The notes beneath the pieces are model-generated. The model saw nothing but the letters and a program-made list of their open reading frames with translations, did not search any database and was not told the DNA's origin. 64,000 bases of DNA, from NCBI GenBank assembly GCA_965224495.1, contig CBDCZI010000015.1:62001-126000 (forward strand), read 5' to 3'. A program made the position numbers and the translations under genes. Below are positions 43,831 through 53,143 of this stretch, piece after piece (the stretch's first letter is position 1; every line of letters starts with the position of its first letter). Source of the DNA: CBDCZI01 sp965224495 (lineage in GTDB: Bacteria; Bacteroidota; Bacteroidia; Cytophagales; JAAEPT01).

Positions 43831-45105
43831 CTACACTACTGAAGGCAATTCTACTTGATCGTATGCTCCTACACTTAATTTTTGAGAAACTTCCTCAAAA
43901 GCTTTAATAGTTTCTGCCACATCTGCTAACGAATGTGAAGCCGTTGGAATCAACCTTAACATCAAAACATCTTTAGGTACAACTGGGTAAACTACTGCCG
44001 AACAGAAAATTTTGTAATTTTCTCTCAAGTCAATAATCACTTTCGCCGCTTCTAACTCTCCACCTTTTAAGAAAACAGGAGTTACAGGCGATTGCGTATT
44101 ACCTATATCAAATCCCTTTTCTCTCAAACCATTTTGTAAGGCATTTACATTTTCCCACAATTTCGCTTTCAATTCAGGTTTTGTTATCAATAACTCTAAA
44201 CGCTTTCTTAAACCAACAACCATAGGCATAGGTACAGACTTCGCATAAATCTGCGAACGCATATTGTATTTCAAATAATCAATTACATCTTTTGTTGAAG
44301 AGATAAATGCTCCAATACCTGCCATTGACTTAGCAAACGTTGAAAAGTAAACATCTATTTCATCCATTACACCTTGTTCTTCTGGTGCTCCAGAACCACG
44401 TTTCCCTAATGTCCCAAAACCGTGAGCATCATCAAGTAAAATTCTAAAATTGTATTTCTTCTTTAACGCTACAATTTCTTTCAAACTACCTTGATCTCCT
44501 GACATGCCAAAAACACCTTCAGTAACCAATAAGATAGCCCCACCTGTTTGCTCCACAAGTTTCGTTGCTCTCGCTAATTGTTTTTCACAATTTTCTATGT
44601 TGTTATGAGGAAACACATAACGCTTTCCTTGATGCAATCGACAACCATCTACAATAGACGCATGACATTCTGAATCGTAAACAATAACATCTTTACGATC
44701 AACTAACGCTTCCACAGCCGACATGATACCTTGGTAACCAAAGTTCAATAAAAAAGTATCTTCTTTTTCTACAAATTCTGACAATTCGTTTTCAAAAGTT
44801 TCGTGTAAATCAGTATTCCCTGACATCATACGAGAACCCATTGGAGTAGCTAACCCCCAATCTCTTGCTCCTTCGGCATCTGCCTTTCTTACCTCGGGGT
44901 GATTACCCAACCCTAAATAGTTATTCAGACTCCAACACAAAACTTCTTTCCCTCTAAAAGTCATTCTTGGACCTAATTCGCCCTCTAACTTTGGGAATAC
45001 AAAATACCCATGAGCAGCCTTTGAATGCTTACCTAATGGACCACGATTACCTTTTAATTTTTCAAATAAATCCAATGTACTATTACTTTTAGTTAAACGT
45101 TTCAC
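43831..45105 (-). CDS. Alpha-oxoamine synthase (serine palmitoyltransferase / KBL-like)
   Basis: A PLP-dependent enzyme that condenses an amino acid with an acyl-CoA. In Bacteroidota close relatives make the sphingolipid base (serine palmitoyltransferase) or the sulfonolipid base (cysteate acyltransferase). The 424-aa product has WSLNNYLGLGNHPEV, the substrate His in YDSECHASIVDG, the PLP Asp in LLDDAHGFGTLG and the PLP Lys in STFAKSMAGIGAF (about 260). Which amino acid and acyl-CoA are used cannot be read from sequence alone. It is monocistronic with its own canonical promoter. Confidence 0.88.
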   Translation of the reverse strand: MKRLTKSNSTLDLFEKLKGNRGPLGKHSKAAHGYFVFPKLEGELGPRMTFRGKEVLCWSLNNYLGLGNHPEVRKADAEGARDWGLATPMGSRMMSGNTDLHETFENELSEFVEKEDTFLLNFGYQGIMSAVEALVDRKDVIVYDSECHASIVDGCRLHQGKRYVFPHNNIENCEKQLARATKLVEQTGGAILLVTEGVFGMSGDQGSLKEIVALKKKYNFRILLDDAHGFGTLGKRGSGAPEEQGVMDEIDVYFSTFAKSMAGIGAFISSTKDVIDYLKYNMRSQIYAKSVPMPMVVGLRKRLELLITKPELKAKLWENVNALQNGLREKGFDIGNTQSPVTPVFLKGGELEAAKVIIDLRENYKIFCSAVVYPVVPKDVLMLRLIPTASHSLADVAETIKAFEEVSQKLSVGAYDQVELPSVV

Positions 45106-45126
45106 CTTTTAAATAAGGCAATATCC

Positions 45127-45157
45127 CAAAAATAGCATTTTAAGCCCAATTCTCAAA
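45127..45157 (-). promoter_or_regulatory. Promoter of the alpha-oxoamine synthase gene
   Basis: On the minus strand TTTG (45154-45157), 19 nt, TATTTTTG (45127-45134): both elements match the consensus exactly; the start codon is 22 nt downstream. Confidence 0.65.
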
Positions 45158-45289
45158 GAATCACACAGCATTATTAGTGATGAAATTCAGTTTTGGCAAA
45201 GTATTTGAAGATAACATAAACAAGAAGTCATAATTTCTTTTGTTAGAATGACTTTTTCTACTTAAATTGACACCTTGAAAATAGATATT

Positions 45290-46456
45290 ATGAAAAACAA
45301 AACTATACTTATAAGCTTTTTAATTACTCTTATTAGTTTCTCTTCGTTTGCTCAGACAAACAATGAGAAATTTGAGACAGCTATTAAATACACAAAAAAA
45401 TACCAACGGGTACAAGCAAGAGAAATCTTTAATGAAATAATTAAAAGCGACCCCAACTTTTTAGATGCCTACTACCAAAGAGGTAAAATCAATGCTTACT
45501 ACAAAAAAGATAGTTTAGCTATTTTAGACTTTAATGTAGTAGCTAACAAACACCAAGATACTGAGAAACAAGCAGAGGCACATATTGCTATCCTTGATTT
45601 ATTATTTAAAAATGAGGAATCATGCTCTACTCAATCAAAAGTTCATATTGATGCGTTAAAAACACTTGATGCAGAGAGTTACAAGGCGAGCCTTTATGAT
45701 GGTATTTGTAAACTTCACTCTGGAGAAGCTCAAGAAGCAGTTAATCAATTAACAAAAGCATACAACGCTGACGAAGAAAACAAAACAACTTTGTATTATA
45801 GAGCCCGTGCTGAAATTGATATCAACAATTACATTACAGCTGTTGAAGATTTGAATAAAGTAATCGAAGCTAAACCTAAATTTGGAGACGCTTATTTCTG
45901 GAGAGCTTATGCTTATTACGAATTAGCTGTTCAACCTGAAGAAAAACACGCTAAAAAATACTTACACTTAGCTTTAGATGACCTCAACATGGCTATCAAA
46001 CGTAAAGTACGTGCTGAAGAAGCTTACTATGATAGAGCAGAAATCAAGTTTGAATTACAAGATTACGAAGGAGCTATTGCTGATTTCAAAAAGGTAATTT
46101 CAAAAAACCCTAACAATTTAGATGCTCATTACCAAAAGGCAATCTGTTACTACCATTACGGACAAGAGTATTCGGCAATCAAAGAATTCAAAACTATAAT
46201 CAAAAAAGATTCAACTTATGCCGATGCTTTTTACAACTTAGCTGTGATCTATCACGGGAACGGAAAATTAGAAGAGGCTATCAAATATGCGGACAAGGCT
46301 TTAGCTCTTGACCACGAACATGCAGATGCTTATGTTATCCGTGGTGATATCTACCTTGCTCAAGGAAATAAAGAAATGGCCTGTGCTGATTATAGCAAAG
46401 CAGACGAATTTGGCGATACAGAAGCACACAAAGACGTTAAAAAATATTGTAAATAA
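45290..46456 (+). CDS. Secreted tetratricopeptide-repeat protein
   Basis: The 388-aa product has a signal peptide (MKNKT...SSFAQ, residues 1-22) and roughly eight TPR units, e.g. LDAYYQRGKINAYYKKD, GDAYFWRAYAYYELA, LDAHYQKAICYYHYGQ and ADAYVIRGDIYLAQGNKE. TPR proteins serve as scaffolds, here probably periplasmic or in the outer envelope; no partner is obvious. Start at ATG 45290 puts the signal first; a TTG lies five codons upstream. Its stop overlaps the maf start (TAATG), suggesting cotranslation only. Confidence 0.85.
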   Translation: MKNKTILISFLITLISFSSFAQTNNEKFETAIKYTKKYQRVQAREIFNEIIKSDPNFLDAYYQRGKINAYYKKDSLAILDFNVVANKHQDTEKQAEAHIAILDLLFKNEESCSTQSKVHIDALKTLDAESYKASLYDGICKLHSGEAQEAVNQLTKAYNADEENKTTLYYRARAEIDINNYITAVEDLNKVIEAKPKFGDAYFWRAYAYYELAVQPEEKHAKKYLHLALDDLNMAIKRKVRAEEAYYDRAEIKFELQDYEGAIADFKKVISKNPNNLDAHYQKAICYYHYGQEYSAIKEFKTIIKKDSTYADAFYNLAVIYHGNGKLEEAIKYADKALALDHEHADAYVIRGDIYLAQGNKEMACADYSKADEFGDTEAHKDVKKYCK

Positions 46457-47022
46457 TGGCTATTAAAATCATTCTTGCCTCACAATCTCCACGAAGAAAA
46501 GAGTTAATCCAACAACTTGGCTTTCCGTTTGAAGTAAAAAAGTTTGATTTCGATGAAAGTTATCCAAAAGAACTAAACCGGTACGATGTGCCGGTTTTTT
46601 TGGCTTTAGAAAAAAGCAACCAAGTACAAGCCCTCAACGACAACGAGATTTTATTAACCGCTGATACGGTTGTTATTTTGGGTAATGAAATCTTAGAAAA
46701 GCCTTCTTCTTTAGAAGAGGCAAAAGAGATGATTACACGTCTCTCAAACCAAACACACGACGTGGTTACCGGAGTCTGTCTAAAAAGCAATAAATTGACA
46801 GAGAGCTTCAGTGTAAAGTCAACGATTCATTTTGCTAAACTCACAAGTGAGGAAATTGACTATTACGTAAACACTTACCAACCTTTAGATAAAGCGGGCG
46901 CTTACGGTATTCAAGAATGGATAGGAATGATTGGTGTAAAGAAAATAGTAGGTTCTTACTATAATGTAGTCGGGTTACCTGTTCACGAAATCTATCAAAA
47001 AATAAAAGAGAAGTTTTCTTAA
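46456..47022 (+). CDS. maf: Maf-like nucleoside triphosphate pyrophosphatase
   Basis: Hydrolyses non-canonical or pyrimidine NTPs (dTTP/UTP) to monophosphates. The 188-aa product has the family start ILASQSPRRKELIQQLGF (about 5-22), TADTVV near 68, HDVVTGVC near 97 and the DKAGAYGIQ block near 144. Overlaps the TPR gene by one base and the convergent gpsA by 4 bp. Symbol by family; exact subgroup (YhdE or YceF) not resolved, though the DKAGAYGIQ form favours YhdE. Confidence 0.92.
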   Translation: MAIKIILASQSPRRKELIQQLGFPFEVKKFDFDESYPKELNRYDVPVFLALEKSNQVQALNDNEILLTADTVVILGNEILEKPSSLEEAKEMITRLSNQTHDVVTGVCLKSNKLTESFSVKSTIHFAKLTSEEIDYYVNTYQPLDKAGAYGIQEWIGMIGVKKIVGSYYNVVGLPVHEIYQKIKEKFS

Positions 47023-48035
47023 GAAACCTTCTCCATCAATGCTTTAAATTCCCTAAATGGGTTTCCATTTTTATATAAAATATTATAAACGGCATTAGTA
47101 ATCGGCATTCCCTCCAATCCTTTCTCTTTGATTAATGCCATAATACTATCCACAGCATAGTAACCTTCAGCAATCATATTCATCTCTACCATTGCAGATT
47201 TAGCGGAATATCCCTGCCCTATCATGTTTCCAAACATACGGTTTCGACTAAACTGAGAATAAGAAGTCACCAACAAATCCCCTACATAAACTGACTGAAA
47301 TAAATCTCTATCTAAAGGATCTACTTTATCTAAAAAATAACGTATTTCCTGCATTGCATTAGAGACCAATACCGCTTGAAAATTATCACCTAATTGCAAA
47401 CCATGAGCAACGCCACAAGCCAAAGCAACGATATTTTTCATTACGGCAGCATACTCTACACCGTATAAATCTTCATTCACTTCCACTTTCACGAACTTAC
47501 AACGCAACAGGCTAGCTACTTCTTCTGCCCTTACCAAATCAAAGCCTCCGATAGTTAAGTAAGACTGTCTCTCCATCGCTACCTCTTCGGCGTGGCATGG
47601 ACCGGCTATAATTGTTATGCGGTCTTTAGGAACATTAAATCGTTCCATCAATAAATCGGTCACTAAGTTGTGATCTTGAGGAATCATTCCTTTAATCGCA
47701 CTCACTACTGTTTTCCCCTCAAAAGCATCGAGAGGCAATTCCATCAACGCACTCTTGATAAAAGCTGCGGGTACAGCCAATATCACTATTTCGGCATCGC
47801 TCAATACACGAGGCAAACGACTTGATGGTTTGATTTTACTTTTAGTCAAATGGACACTTTGTAAATAGTTAGGGTTGTATCCATAAATTTTAATATAACG
47901 TGCACGATCTTTTTTTCGAATCCACCAACGGATTTTAATATCCTGCTCTATTAATATCTTCATTATAGCCGTTGCCCAACTTCCGTCGCCAACAACTGCT
48001 ACTACTTTTTTATTTTTTCTTCCTAATAATACCAA
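47019..48035 (-). CDS. gpsA: Glycerol-3-phosphate dehydrogenase [NAD(P)+]
   Basis: Makes sn-glycerol-3-phosphate for phospholipid synthesis. The 338-aa product has the NAD site VVGDGSWATA (about 14-23; the usual GxGxWG with Asp), the block VSAIKGM, IIAGPCHAEEVA, and catalytic Lys in AAVMKNIVALACGVAHG (about 205). GDGSWATA in place of GAGSWGTA is common in Bacteroidota. Monocistronic; convergent with maf. Confidence 0.94.
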   Translation of the reverse strand: MVLLGRKNKKVVAVVGDGSWATAIMKILIEQDIKIRWWIRKKDRARYIKIYGYNPNYLQSVHLTKSKIKPSSRLPRVLSDAEIVILAVPAAFIKSALMELPLDAFEGKTVVSAIKGMIPQDHNLVTDLLMERFNVPKDRITIIAGPCHAEEVAMERQSYLTIGGFDLVRAEEVASLLRCKFVKVEVNEDLYGVEYAAVMKNIVALACGVAHGLQLGDNFQAVLVSNAMQEIRYFLDKVDPLDRDLFQSVYVGDLLVTSYSQFSRNRMFGNMIGQGYSAKSAMVEMNMIAEGYYAVDSIMALIKEKGLEGMPITNAVYNILYKNGNPFREFKALMEKVS

Positions 48036-48101
48036 AGTACTCGTATCTAATTTGAATTAAACTTCGTTTCAACCTATATTCGCTTATTAATACAAACAAA
48101 G

Positions 48102-48902
48102 ATGCACAAAATATTTAATTTTATCGAAGATAAGGCTATTAACCTACCTTTAACAGAAAATCGTGGTTTTCTTTATGGCGATGGTTTTTTTGAAACGATT
48201 ATAGTAAAGAACCAACAACTTTCCTTGTTCTCAAAACACTACGAAAGGATGCTTTACGCTTCACAACAGTTAAAATTCATAGATTTCCCTTCTGAAAATC
48301 AACTAATCACACGCCTAAAATCATTTATTTCAACAAAACACAATTACTCACGCCTAAAAGTGATTGTTTTCAGAAATTCGGATGGACTTTTTGCTCCCAA
48401 CCAAAATACTCCTCTTTTTTACTTTGAAGAAAAAGAAATTAATCAACATGCTGTCTTGTACAAAACTGCCTTTTTTGCCAAGACAGTAAGTAACCAAGAA
48501 AGTTTGACAAGTCGATTCAAAACTTTAAGTTCACTAAACTATGTCTTAGCAGGTGTTGAACTCAATCAATCAAGCTTCAATGAAATTATTTTATTAGACA
48601 GAGAAAAAAACATTAGTGAATGTCTCTCAAGTAATATTTGGTGGATAAAAGAGGGAATCATCTATACCCCTTCATCAGAAACGGGCTGTGTCAACGGTGT
48701 TGCCAAAGCTAACATTACGTCATTTTTCAATACAATGAATATTAAAGTAAACAAAGGGAAATTCTCAAAAGACCAATTATTAAATGCTGATTTTTGTTTC
48801 ACCTCCAATGTTGCGGGGCTTCATATTATCAAAAGTATAGAAAATACAAACTTTCAAAAAGACCATCTAATTTTCGATGAAATAAAAAAAATACGCTACT
48901 AA
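48102..48902 (+). CDS. Class IV aminotransferase / aminodeoxychorismate lyase-like
   Basis: A PLP enzyme of fold type IV; members include PabC (4-amino-4-deoxychorismate lyase, folate), IlvE and D-amino-acid transaminase. The 266-aa product starts with NRGFLYGDGFFETI (about 20-33), has the PLP Lys in RFKTLSSLNYVLAG, the block NISECLSSNIWW and TGCVNGVAKANI. The short length and FFETI start favour PabC, but no pabA/B lies near, so the symbol is left out. Confidence 0.85.
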   Translation: MHKIFNFIEDKAINLPLTENRGFLYGDGFFETIIVKNQQLSLFSKHYERMLYASQQLKFIDFPSENQLITRLKSFISTKHNYSRLKVIVFRNSDGLFAPNQNTPLFYFEEKEINQHAVLYKTAFFAKTVSNQESLTSRFKTLSSLNYVLAGVELNQSSFNEIILLDREKNISECLSSNIWWIKEGIIYTPSSETGCVNGVAKANITSFFNTMNIKVNKGKFSKDQLLNADFCFTSNVAGLHIIKSIENTNFQKDHLIFDEIKKIRY

Positions 48903-48951
48903 AGGTAAAATACGCTGTGTTTATCTTTAATGTTTTACCTAAAGACAGGCT

Positions 48952-49689
48952 TTAAAAAGTAGAGGGGCTTCTAAAAATACTTTGTAATCGTAAATCTATT
49001 ACTCCTAAAACTGCCTCTTTGAAAATAGATGAAGACATTTTAGATGTTCCTAAAGTACGGTCGGTAAATATAATTGGCACTTCTTCGATGGCAAACCCTT
49101 TTTTCCAAGACTTAAATTTCATCTCAATCTGAAAAGCGTAACCGATAAATTCAATCTTATCCAGGTTCAAATCTTCTAACACTTCTCGTTTGTAACAAAC
49201 AAAACCTGCCGTAGCGTCAAATAAGGGTAAACCTGTAATAAATTTAACATATTTACTGGCAAAATAAGACATCAACACCCTGTTCATTGGCCAATTAACA
49301 ACATTTACACCATTTTTGTAGCGAGAACCAACTGACACGTCCGCTCCGTTTTGCGAACAAGCGTGATGTAGCTTTGGTAAATCGTGAGGATTATGCGAAA
49401 AATCAGCATCCATTTCAATGATGTAATCAAAATTCTTTCCTAACGCAAACTTAAAACCTGCGATATAAGCTGTTCCTAAACCCAATTTCCCCTTACGCTC
49501 AATCAAGTGTAATCGATCCGTAAACTCCTCTTTCTGTAGCTCTTTGACTATCGTAGCCGTCCCGTCAGGTGAGCCATCATCAACTACAAGAATGTTTACC
49601 TGCTCAGAAACTGTAAACACCTTGTGAATTATCGCACTGATATTTTCTTTCTCGTTGTAAGTTGGGATAATTACTAATGTTCCTTGCAC
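48952..49689 (-). CDS. Polyprenol-phosphate mannosyltransferase-like GT2 (Dpm1 type)
   Basis: Transfers a sugar from a nucleotide sugar to a polyprenyl phosphate, providing a lipid-linked donor for glycans. The 245-aa product has the GT2 start IIPTYNEKENISAIIHKVF, DDGSPDGTA (about 36-44), the metal site MDADFSHNP (about 93-101) and no C-terminal membrane helices, as in soluble Dpm1-type enzymes. Protoporphyrinogen oxidase lies 27 bp upstream on the same strand, so a common transcript is possible. Confidence 0.9.
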   Translation of the reverse strand: MQGTLVIIPTYNEKENISAIIHKVFTVSEQVNILVVDDGSPDGTATIVKELQKEEFTDRLHLIERKGKLGLGTAYIAGFKFALGKNFDYIIEMDADFSHNPHDLPKLHHACSQNGADVSVGSRYKNGVNVVNWPMNRVLMSYFASKYVKFITGLPLFDATAGFVCYKREVLEDLNLDKIEFIGYAFQIEMKFKSWKKGFAIEEVPIIFTDRTLGTSKMSSSIFKEAVLGVIDLRLQSIFRSPSTF

Positions 49690-49716
49690 TTTCTTGGTGG
49701 TTTCTAAATCTAACTT

Positions 49717-51009
49717 TTACAAAAGTGTCGAAAATTTCTTACTCTTACTAATACATTCTTTGATAGAAATACCGTCAAGCCAATTTGTATGAAAATAAAT
49801 TCCTTCTTGCTGTAATGGACGTACTTTATTTTGTAAGTTTTTCAACTTTTTATTATAAACGGGTAAAGCTGATTTCCATTGTTGTACTTCGGTAGCAATT
49901 GCATAACTTTCGATTTCATACGTATCACGAAGTTCCTTATCAACCTTTGCTAATAACTCTTTTTCGGGTAATTGCTCTTTTACCATAGATAGTAAAAAAT
50001 GATGTTCAGGGCTCGACTTGTAAGGAAATACGTTAGACGACCAAATAGTCCCCGAAATAACTCCTGTACTACCTTTTGTTTTCAATGCCCCAAAACCATC
50101 CAAGGGATTTTTGACTTTGTTTTTTGGATAAACTGTTGATACTGTATTAATTGACAAGTAGCTAACTTGCTCAAAATCACTCATCAATGTTCTTGAAAGT
50201 CCTTTTATTAGTTTGGTAACAACGGGTACAGGGCAAGAAAAAACAACTTTATCCACCTTTACGTGGTAATGTTCATTACCTTTTTTGTAAGTCAATTCAA
50301 AACACGTTTTGTGCTTTTCTATTTGAGTTACCTCTGTACTTAACTGTATGTTCTTTATTTTATCATGTAGTGCATCTGTCAACGTTGCCATGCCTTCCGA
50401 GAAATTGATAGTTTTCATTCGCCCTAATGATTTCTCTTTCATAAACCCTTTTAAAATGGATTTATATTTCTTTTCAAAGCCAACTAAGTTTGGAAAGGTA
50501 ATTTCCATATCCAAGTCTTCAGGGTTACTCGAATAAATACCGTTTACAAAAGCATAAACGAACTTCTCTGTTATCTGTTTTGTAAAATGACGAGTAAAAA
50601 AACCTTCTACTGTTTCGTCTTCCTTTTTTGACTTCTTGTACCAACCCAACAGTTCTTTGAATACACTCAGTTTAGAAGAAAAGTTTAGTAAGTCTCCTTT
50701 CAAAAAAGACGGCGGAGATGATGGTAACGCATAGACAACTCCTTTATCTATTAAATAACGCTTTTTAGATGACGCATCAGCTTCTCTTACCAAAGGAGCT
50801 AATTTCAAATCAGCTAATAACTCTTCCACTTCCTCATTGACCATTAATGAATTTGGTCCTAAATCATAAACAAATTCATCAACGACTTTACTTCTTATGA
50901 CACCTCCTACCCTGTCGCTTTTTTCAAACAACATATATTCTTTACCTTCTTTTTCAAGGAAATGTGCTAATGCTAATCCCGATATACCTGCACCTATAAT
51001 TGCTATCAT
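49717..51009 (-). CDS. hemY: Protoporphyrinogen oxidase (FAD-dependent, HemY type)
   Basis: Oxidises protoporphyrinogen IX to protoporphyrin IX in heme synthesis. The 430-aa flavoprotein opens with the dinucleotide-binding IIGAGISGLALAHFLEKEG (about 4-22) and VGGVIRS, and the family block YDLGPNSLMV follows (about 47-56). The end WLDGISIKECISKSKK fits the family FAD-binding G-I-S-x-x-D/E-C pattern. It is preceded 6 bp upstream by the P-loop kinase of the split pair and followed by the GT2 gene. NCBI often labels this form hemG. Confidence 0.88.
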   Translation of the reverse strand: MIAIIGAGISGLALAHFLEKEGKEYMLFEKSDRVGGVIRSKVVDEFVYDLGPNSLMVNEEVEELLADLKLAPLVREADASSKKRYLIDKGVVYALPSSPPSFLKGDLLNFSSKLSVFKELLGWYKKSKKEDETVEGFFTRHFTKQITEKFVYAFVNGIYSSNPEDLDMEITFPNLVGFEKKYKSILKGFMKEKSLGRMKTINFSEGMATLTDALHDKIKNIQLSTEVTQIEKHKTCFELTYKKGNEHYHVKVDKVVFSCPVPVVTKLIKGLSRTLMSDFEQVSYLSINTVSTVYPKNKVKNPLDGFGALKTKGSTGVISGTIWSSNVFPYKSSPEHHFLLSMVKEQLPEKELLAKVDKELRDTYEIESYAIATEVQQWKSALPVYNKKLKNLQNKVRPLQQEGIYFHTNWLDGISIKECISKSKKFSTLL

Positions 51010-51015
51010 CAGTCG

Positions 51016-51480
51016 TTAATTATTTGTGATAATTGTTGTTATCTCTCGCTCCTTGGTCGTCAAAGGAACAAACTTCTCTAATTGCATTTGTAAGATACGA
51101 CTTGTCGCATCAGAAACGTCGTTTTTTCTTGCCTCAATTCTCTTTTTAGCAATTTCTTTTGTGCATTCGACAGATAGTATTTGCACTTTTACCCCTGCCT
51201 TTTGTATCGCTGTAATAACCTCTGTGCGTTTATTTGCATCTAAAAAAGTAGCGTCTAAGACAACAGAAAAACCTGCTTGAGTAATAGCTATCGCTGTTTG
51301 AGCTAAAAACAAATAAACCAAATCAGATGTTGCTTTGTCATAAATAACAGCATCCGATTTGGTTAATGGTGTATTGGTCAAGTGCTTTCTTATTGCATCT
51401 GCCTTTAGTATAATTGCTCCTTTTTCCTTTGCTATTTGTTGTGCTACTGTACTTTTTCCACTTCCCGAAACACCATGCAT
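51016..51480 (-). CDS. P-loop kinase, normally the C-terminal half of a fused phosphotransferase
   Basis: The 154-aa product has Walker A GVSGSGKST at its very start (residues 3-11), a zeta-toxin/gluconate-kinase-like body (ILKADAIRKHL, VVLDATFLDANKR) and an Arg-rich lid (AKKRIEARKND). It begins on the same TAATG where the upstream phosphotransferase ends. In many bacteria the two halves form one protein of about 500 aa, annotated as bifunctional aminoglycoside phosphotransferase/ATP-binding protein, with unknown true substrate. No antibiotic-resistance role should be assumed. Confidence 0.8.
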   Translation of the reverse strand: MHGVSGSGKSTVAQQIAKEKGAIILKADAIRKHLTNTPLTKSDAVIYDKATSDLVYLFLAQTAIAITQAGFSVVLDATFLDANKRTEVITAIQKAGVKVQILSVECTKEIAKKRIEARKNDVSDATSRILQMQLEKFVPLTTKEREITTIITNN

Positions 51481-52505
51481 TAAGAAAGCGTTACCTCTTT
51501 TTTTTTTAGAAACTCTAATCCTAATTGGTAATAAGCTGAAGCTGTTTTTTGTGCATCATCTTTTACAGATTGACTCACGTTTTCATCATTCAATAACAAC
51601 GAAGTTACCTTTGCACGGATAATCGCTCGCATCGAACAGTACATTGGGAACAATTTCAATCCTTCAAAATCATTAGAAAACTCTAAATATTTGTTTAAGA
51701 AATGTGTCGCTTTATCTTGCGCTCCGTTATAAACCAAATCCATATATAAAAAAGCTACGTCGTAGATTGTATCTATAAAACGGAAATCTTTATTGAATTC
51801 GATACAATCAAAAGGTGTTACTTTTCCTTCGTAAATACAAATGTTATTCAAATGCAAATCGCCATGGCATTCTTTCGTTTTCTTAGTCGCCACACGATTC
51901 CCTATTACTTCTCTCAACTCTTCTAACCCTTGCATTGACTGTTGTTCCAATGCGTTGTAATCTTCTTGTGAAATAGATTTACCGATAAACAAACCACTCA
52001 ATTCTAAGTTGTCTTTTGCTATCTGCTGTACATTTTTAAACGCTCCGTAACTCAATGTTTCCTCGTTACACGTTGCTTTATTGGCGTGAAAGTCTGCTAA
52101 TGTTTGGGCTAATTCTGTAAAATGTGCGTCTGTTAATTTGTTTTCTTTAAAAAGATTTGAAAATAATTCTTCTTGTTTAAAAGAATTCATCTCCAAAACG
52201 TAATCAACATTATCTTTTGCCTCCAAGTCGTCATGTAACTCAAAAGAGCCCTTCGTTTCTTTTACTGCCCAAACTTTGTTGTAAAGTGATTTCGCCATTT
52301 TAGAGTTCAATCGCAATTCTTCTAAACAAAATTCTTTTCTTAATTCGGGTGTTTCAAAATTCAAAAAACCAAAATTCATCGGTTTTTTCACTTTAAACGT
52401 GGTCTCTTCGCCTACTACAACAAACGAAATGTGCGTTTGAAAGAGTTGTGAGTTTGTAAATTTCGCTTCTAAAAACTGAATTAATTTCGGGCTATTTTGA
52501 CTCAT
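51480..52505 (-). CDS. APH-family phosphotransferase, normally the N-terminal half of a fused protein
   Basis: The 341-aa product has the kinase core of aminoglycoside-phosphotransferase-like proteins: substrate/ATP segment FKVKKPMNFGFLNFET (about 37-52), catalytic loop ECHGDLHLNNI (about 213-223) and metal-binding FDCIEFN (about 233-239). The remaining C-terminal part is helical. It is translationally coupled to the P-loop kinase (TAATG) and together they cover the domains of the common fused form. Substrate unknown. Confidence 0.82.
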   Translation of the reverse strand: MSQNSPKLIQFLEAKFTNSQLFQTHISFVVVGEETTFKVKKPMNFGFLNFETPELRKEFCLEELRLNSKMAKSLYNKVWAVKETKGSFELHDDLEAKDNVDYVLEMNSFKQEELFSNLFKENKLTDAHFTELAQTLADFHANKATCNEETLSYGAFKNVQQIAKDNLELSGLFIGKSISQEDYNALEQQSMQGLEELREVIGNRVATKKTKECHGDLHLNNICIYEGKVTPFDCIEFNKDFRFIDTIYDVAFLYMDLVYNGAQDKATHFLNKYLEFSNDFEGLKLFPMYCSMRAIIRAKVTSLLLNDENVSQSVKDDAQKTASAYYQLGLEFLKKKEVTLS

Positions 52506-52565
52506 TTTATTGACTTCACTTTGTTATTTTTTATCTTAATAGATAAATTCTTTCGCAAGTTAATT

Positions 52566-52594
52566 TTGTTTCCATCAAAATCATATAACTTTGT
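52566..52594 (+). promoter_or_regulatory. Promoter of the HAD-IIIA hydrolase gene
   Basis: TTTG (52566-52569), 17 nt, TAACTTTG (52587-52594): a full match to the Bacteroidota promoter consensus, with the ATG 15 nt past the -7 box. Confidence 0.7.
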
Positions 52595-52608
52595 TAAAAA
52601 TTTGACTT

Positions 52609-53130
52609 ATGAACAAGTGTATTTTCTTTGACCGTGACGGAGTAATTAATGTCGATTTTGTAGATTATGTCTATGATTTAGAGAAATTTGAGTTTATGCC
52701 CGACTGTATCGAAGGTATCAAAAACTTTAAAAAAGACGGTTACAAACTGGTCGTCATCACTAACCAGTCTGGAGTTATCAAAGGAATTTACGACCATAAA
52801 GATGTTTTCATTGTGCACAATCACATTCAAAAACATACAGACAATGCGTTTGACGATATTTTTTATTCGCCTTACCACGAAAAATGGTCCAACTCATTTA
52901 CAAGAAAACCACAATCATTGATGTGGGAAAAGGCAATTTCAAAATTTGATATTGACGTAACAAACTCTTGGATGCTCGGCGACAAACCTCGTGATTTAGA
53001 ACCTGCGAAGAAGTTAGGTATCAAAACATGTATCATCGGTGAAGAGCCTTATGACCTTTGTGACTTACGTGCAACTTCAGTACAAGAGGCTTTTGAGAAA
53101 ATAAAAGTGTTTGAGTTAACCAATAATTAA
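52609..53130 (+). CDS. HAD-IIIA phosphatase, GmhB-like but without the zinc cysteines
   Basis: The 173-aa product has HAD motifs FFDRDGVINVD (about 5-15), VITNQSGVIKG and MLGDKPRDLEPAKKLG (about 124-139), as in D-glycero-D-manno-heptose 1,7-bisphosphate 7-phosphatase. GmhB usually has a Cys/His zinc loop (CxH...CxC) before RKP; here the corresponding stretch reads SPYHEKWSNSFTRKPQ with no cysteine. It therefore may be a histidinol-phosphate- or other sugar-phosphate phosphatase. It is transcribed divergently from the split kinase pair. Confidence 0.82.
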   Translation: MNKCIFFDRDGVINVDFVDYVYDLEKFEFMPDCIEGIKNFKKDGYKLVVITNQSGVIKGIYDHKDVFIVHNHIQKHTDNAFDDIFYSPYHEKWSNSFTRKPQSLMWEKAISKFDIDVTNSWMLGDKPRDLEPAKKLGIKTCIIGEEPYDLCDLRATSVQEAFEKIKVFELTNN

Positions 53131-53143
53131 TCAATTACATATT

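Noticed and set aside
51016..52505. Antibiotic-resistance kinase
   Set aside because: The APH-like fold here belongs to a widespread family with unknown substrate; no evidence for aminoglycoside specificity.
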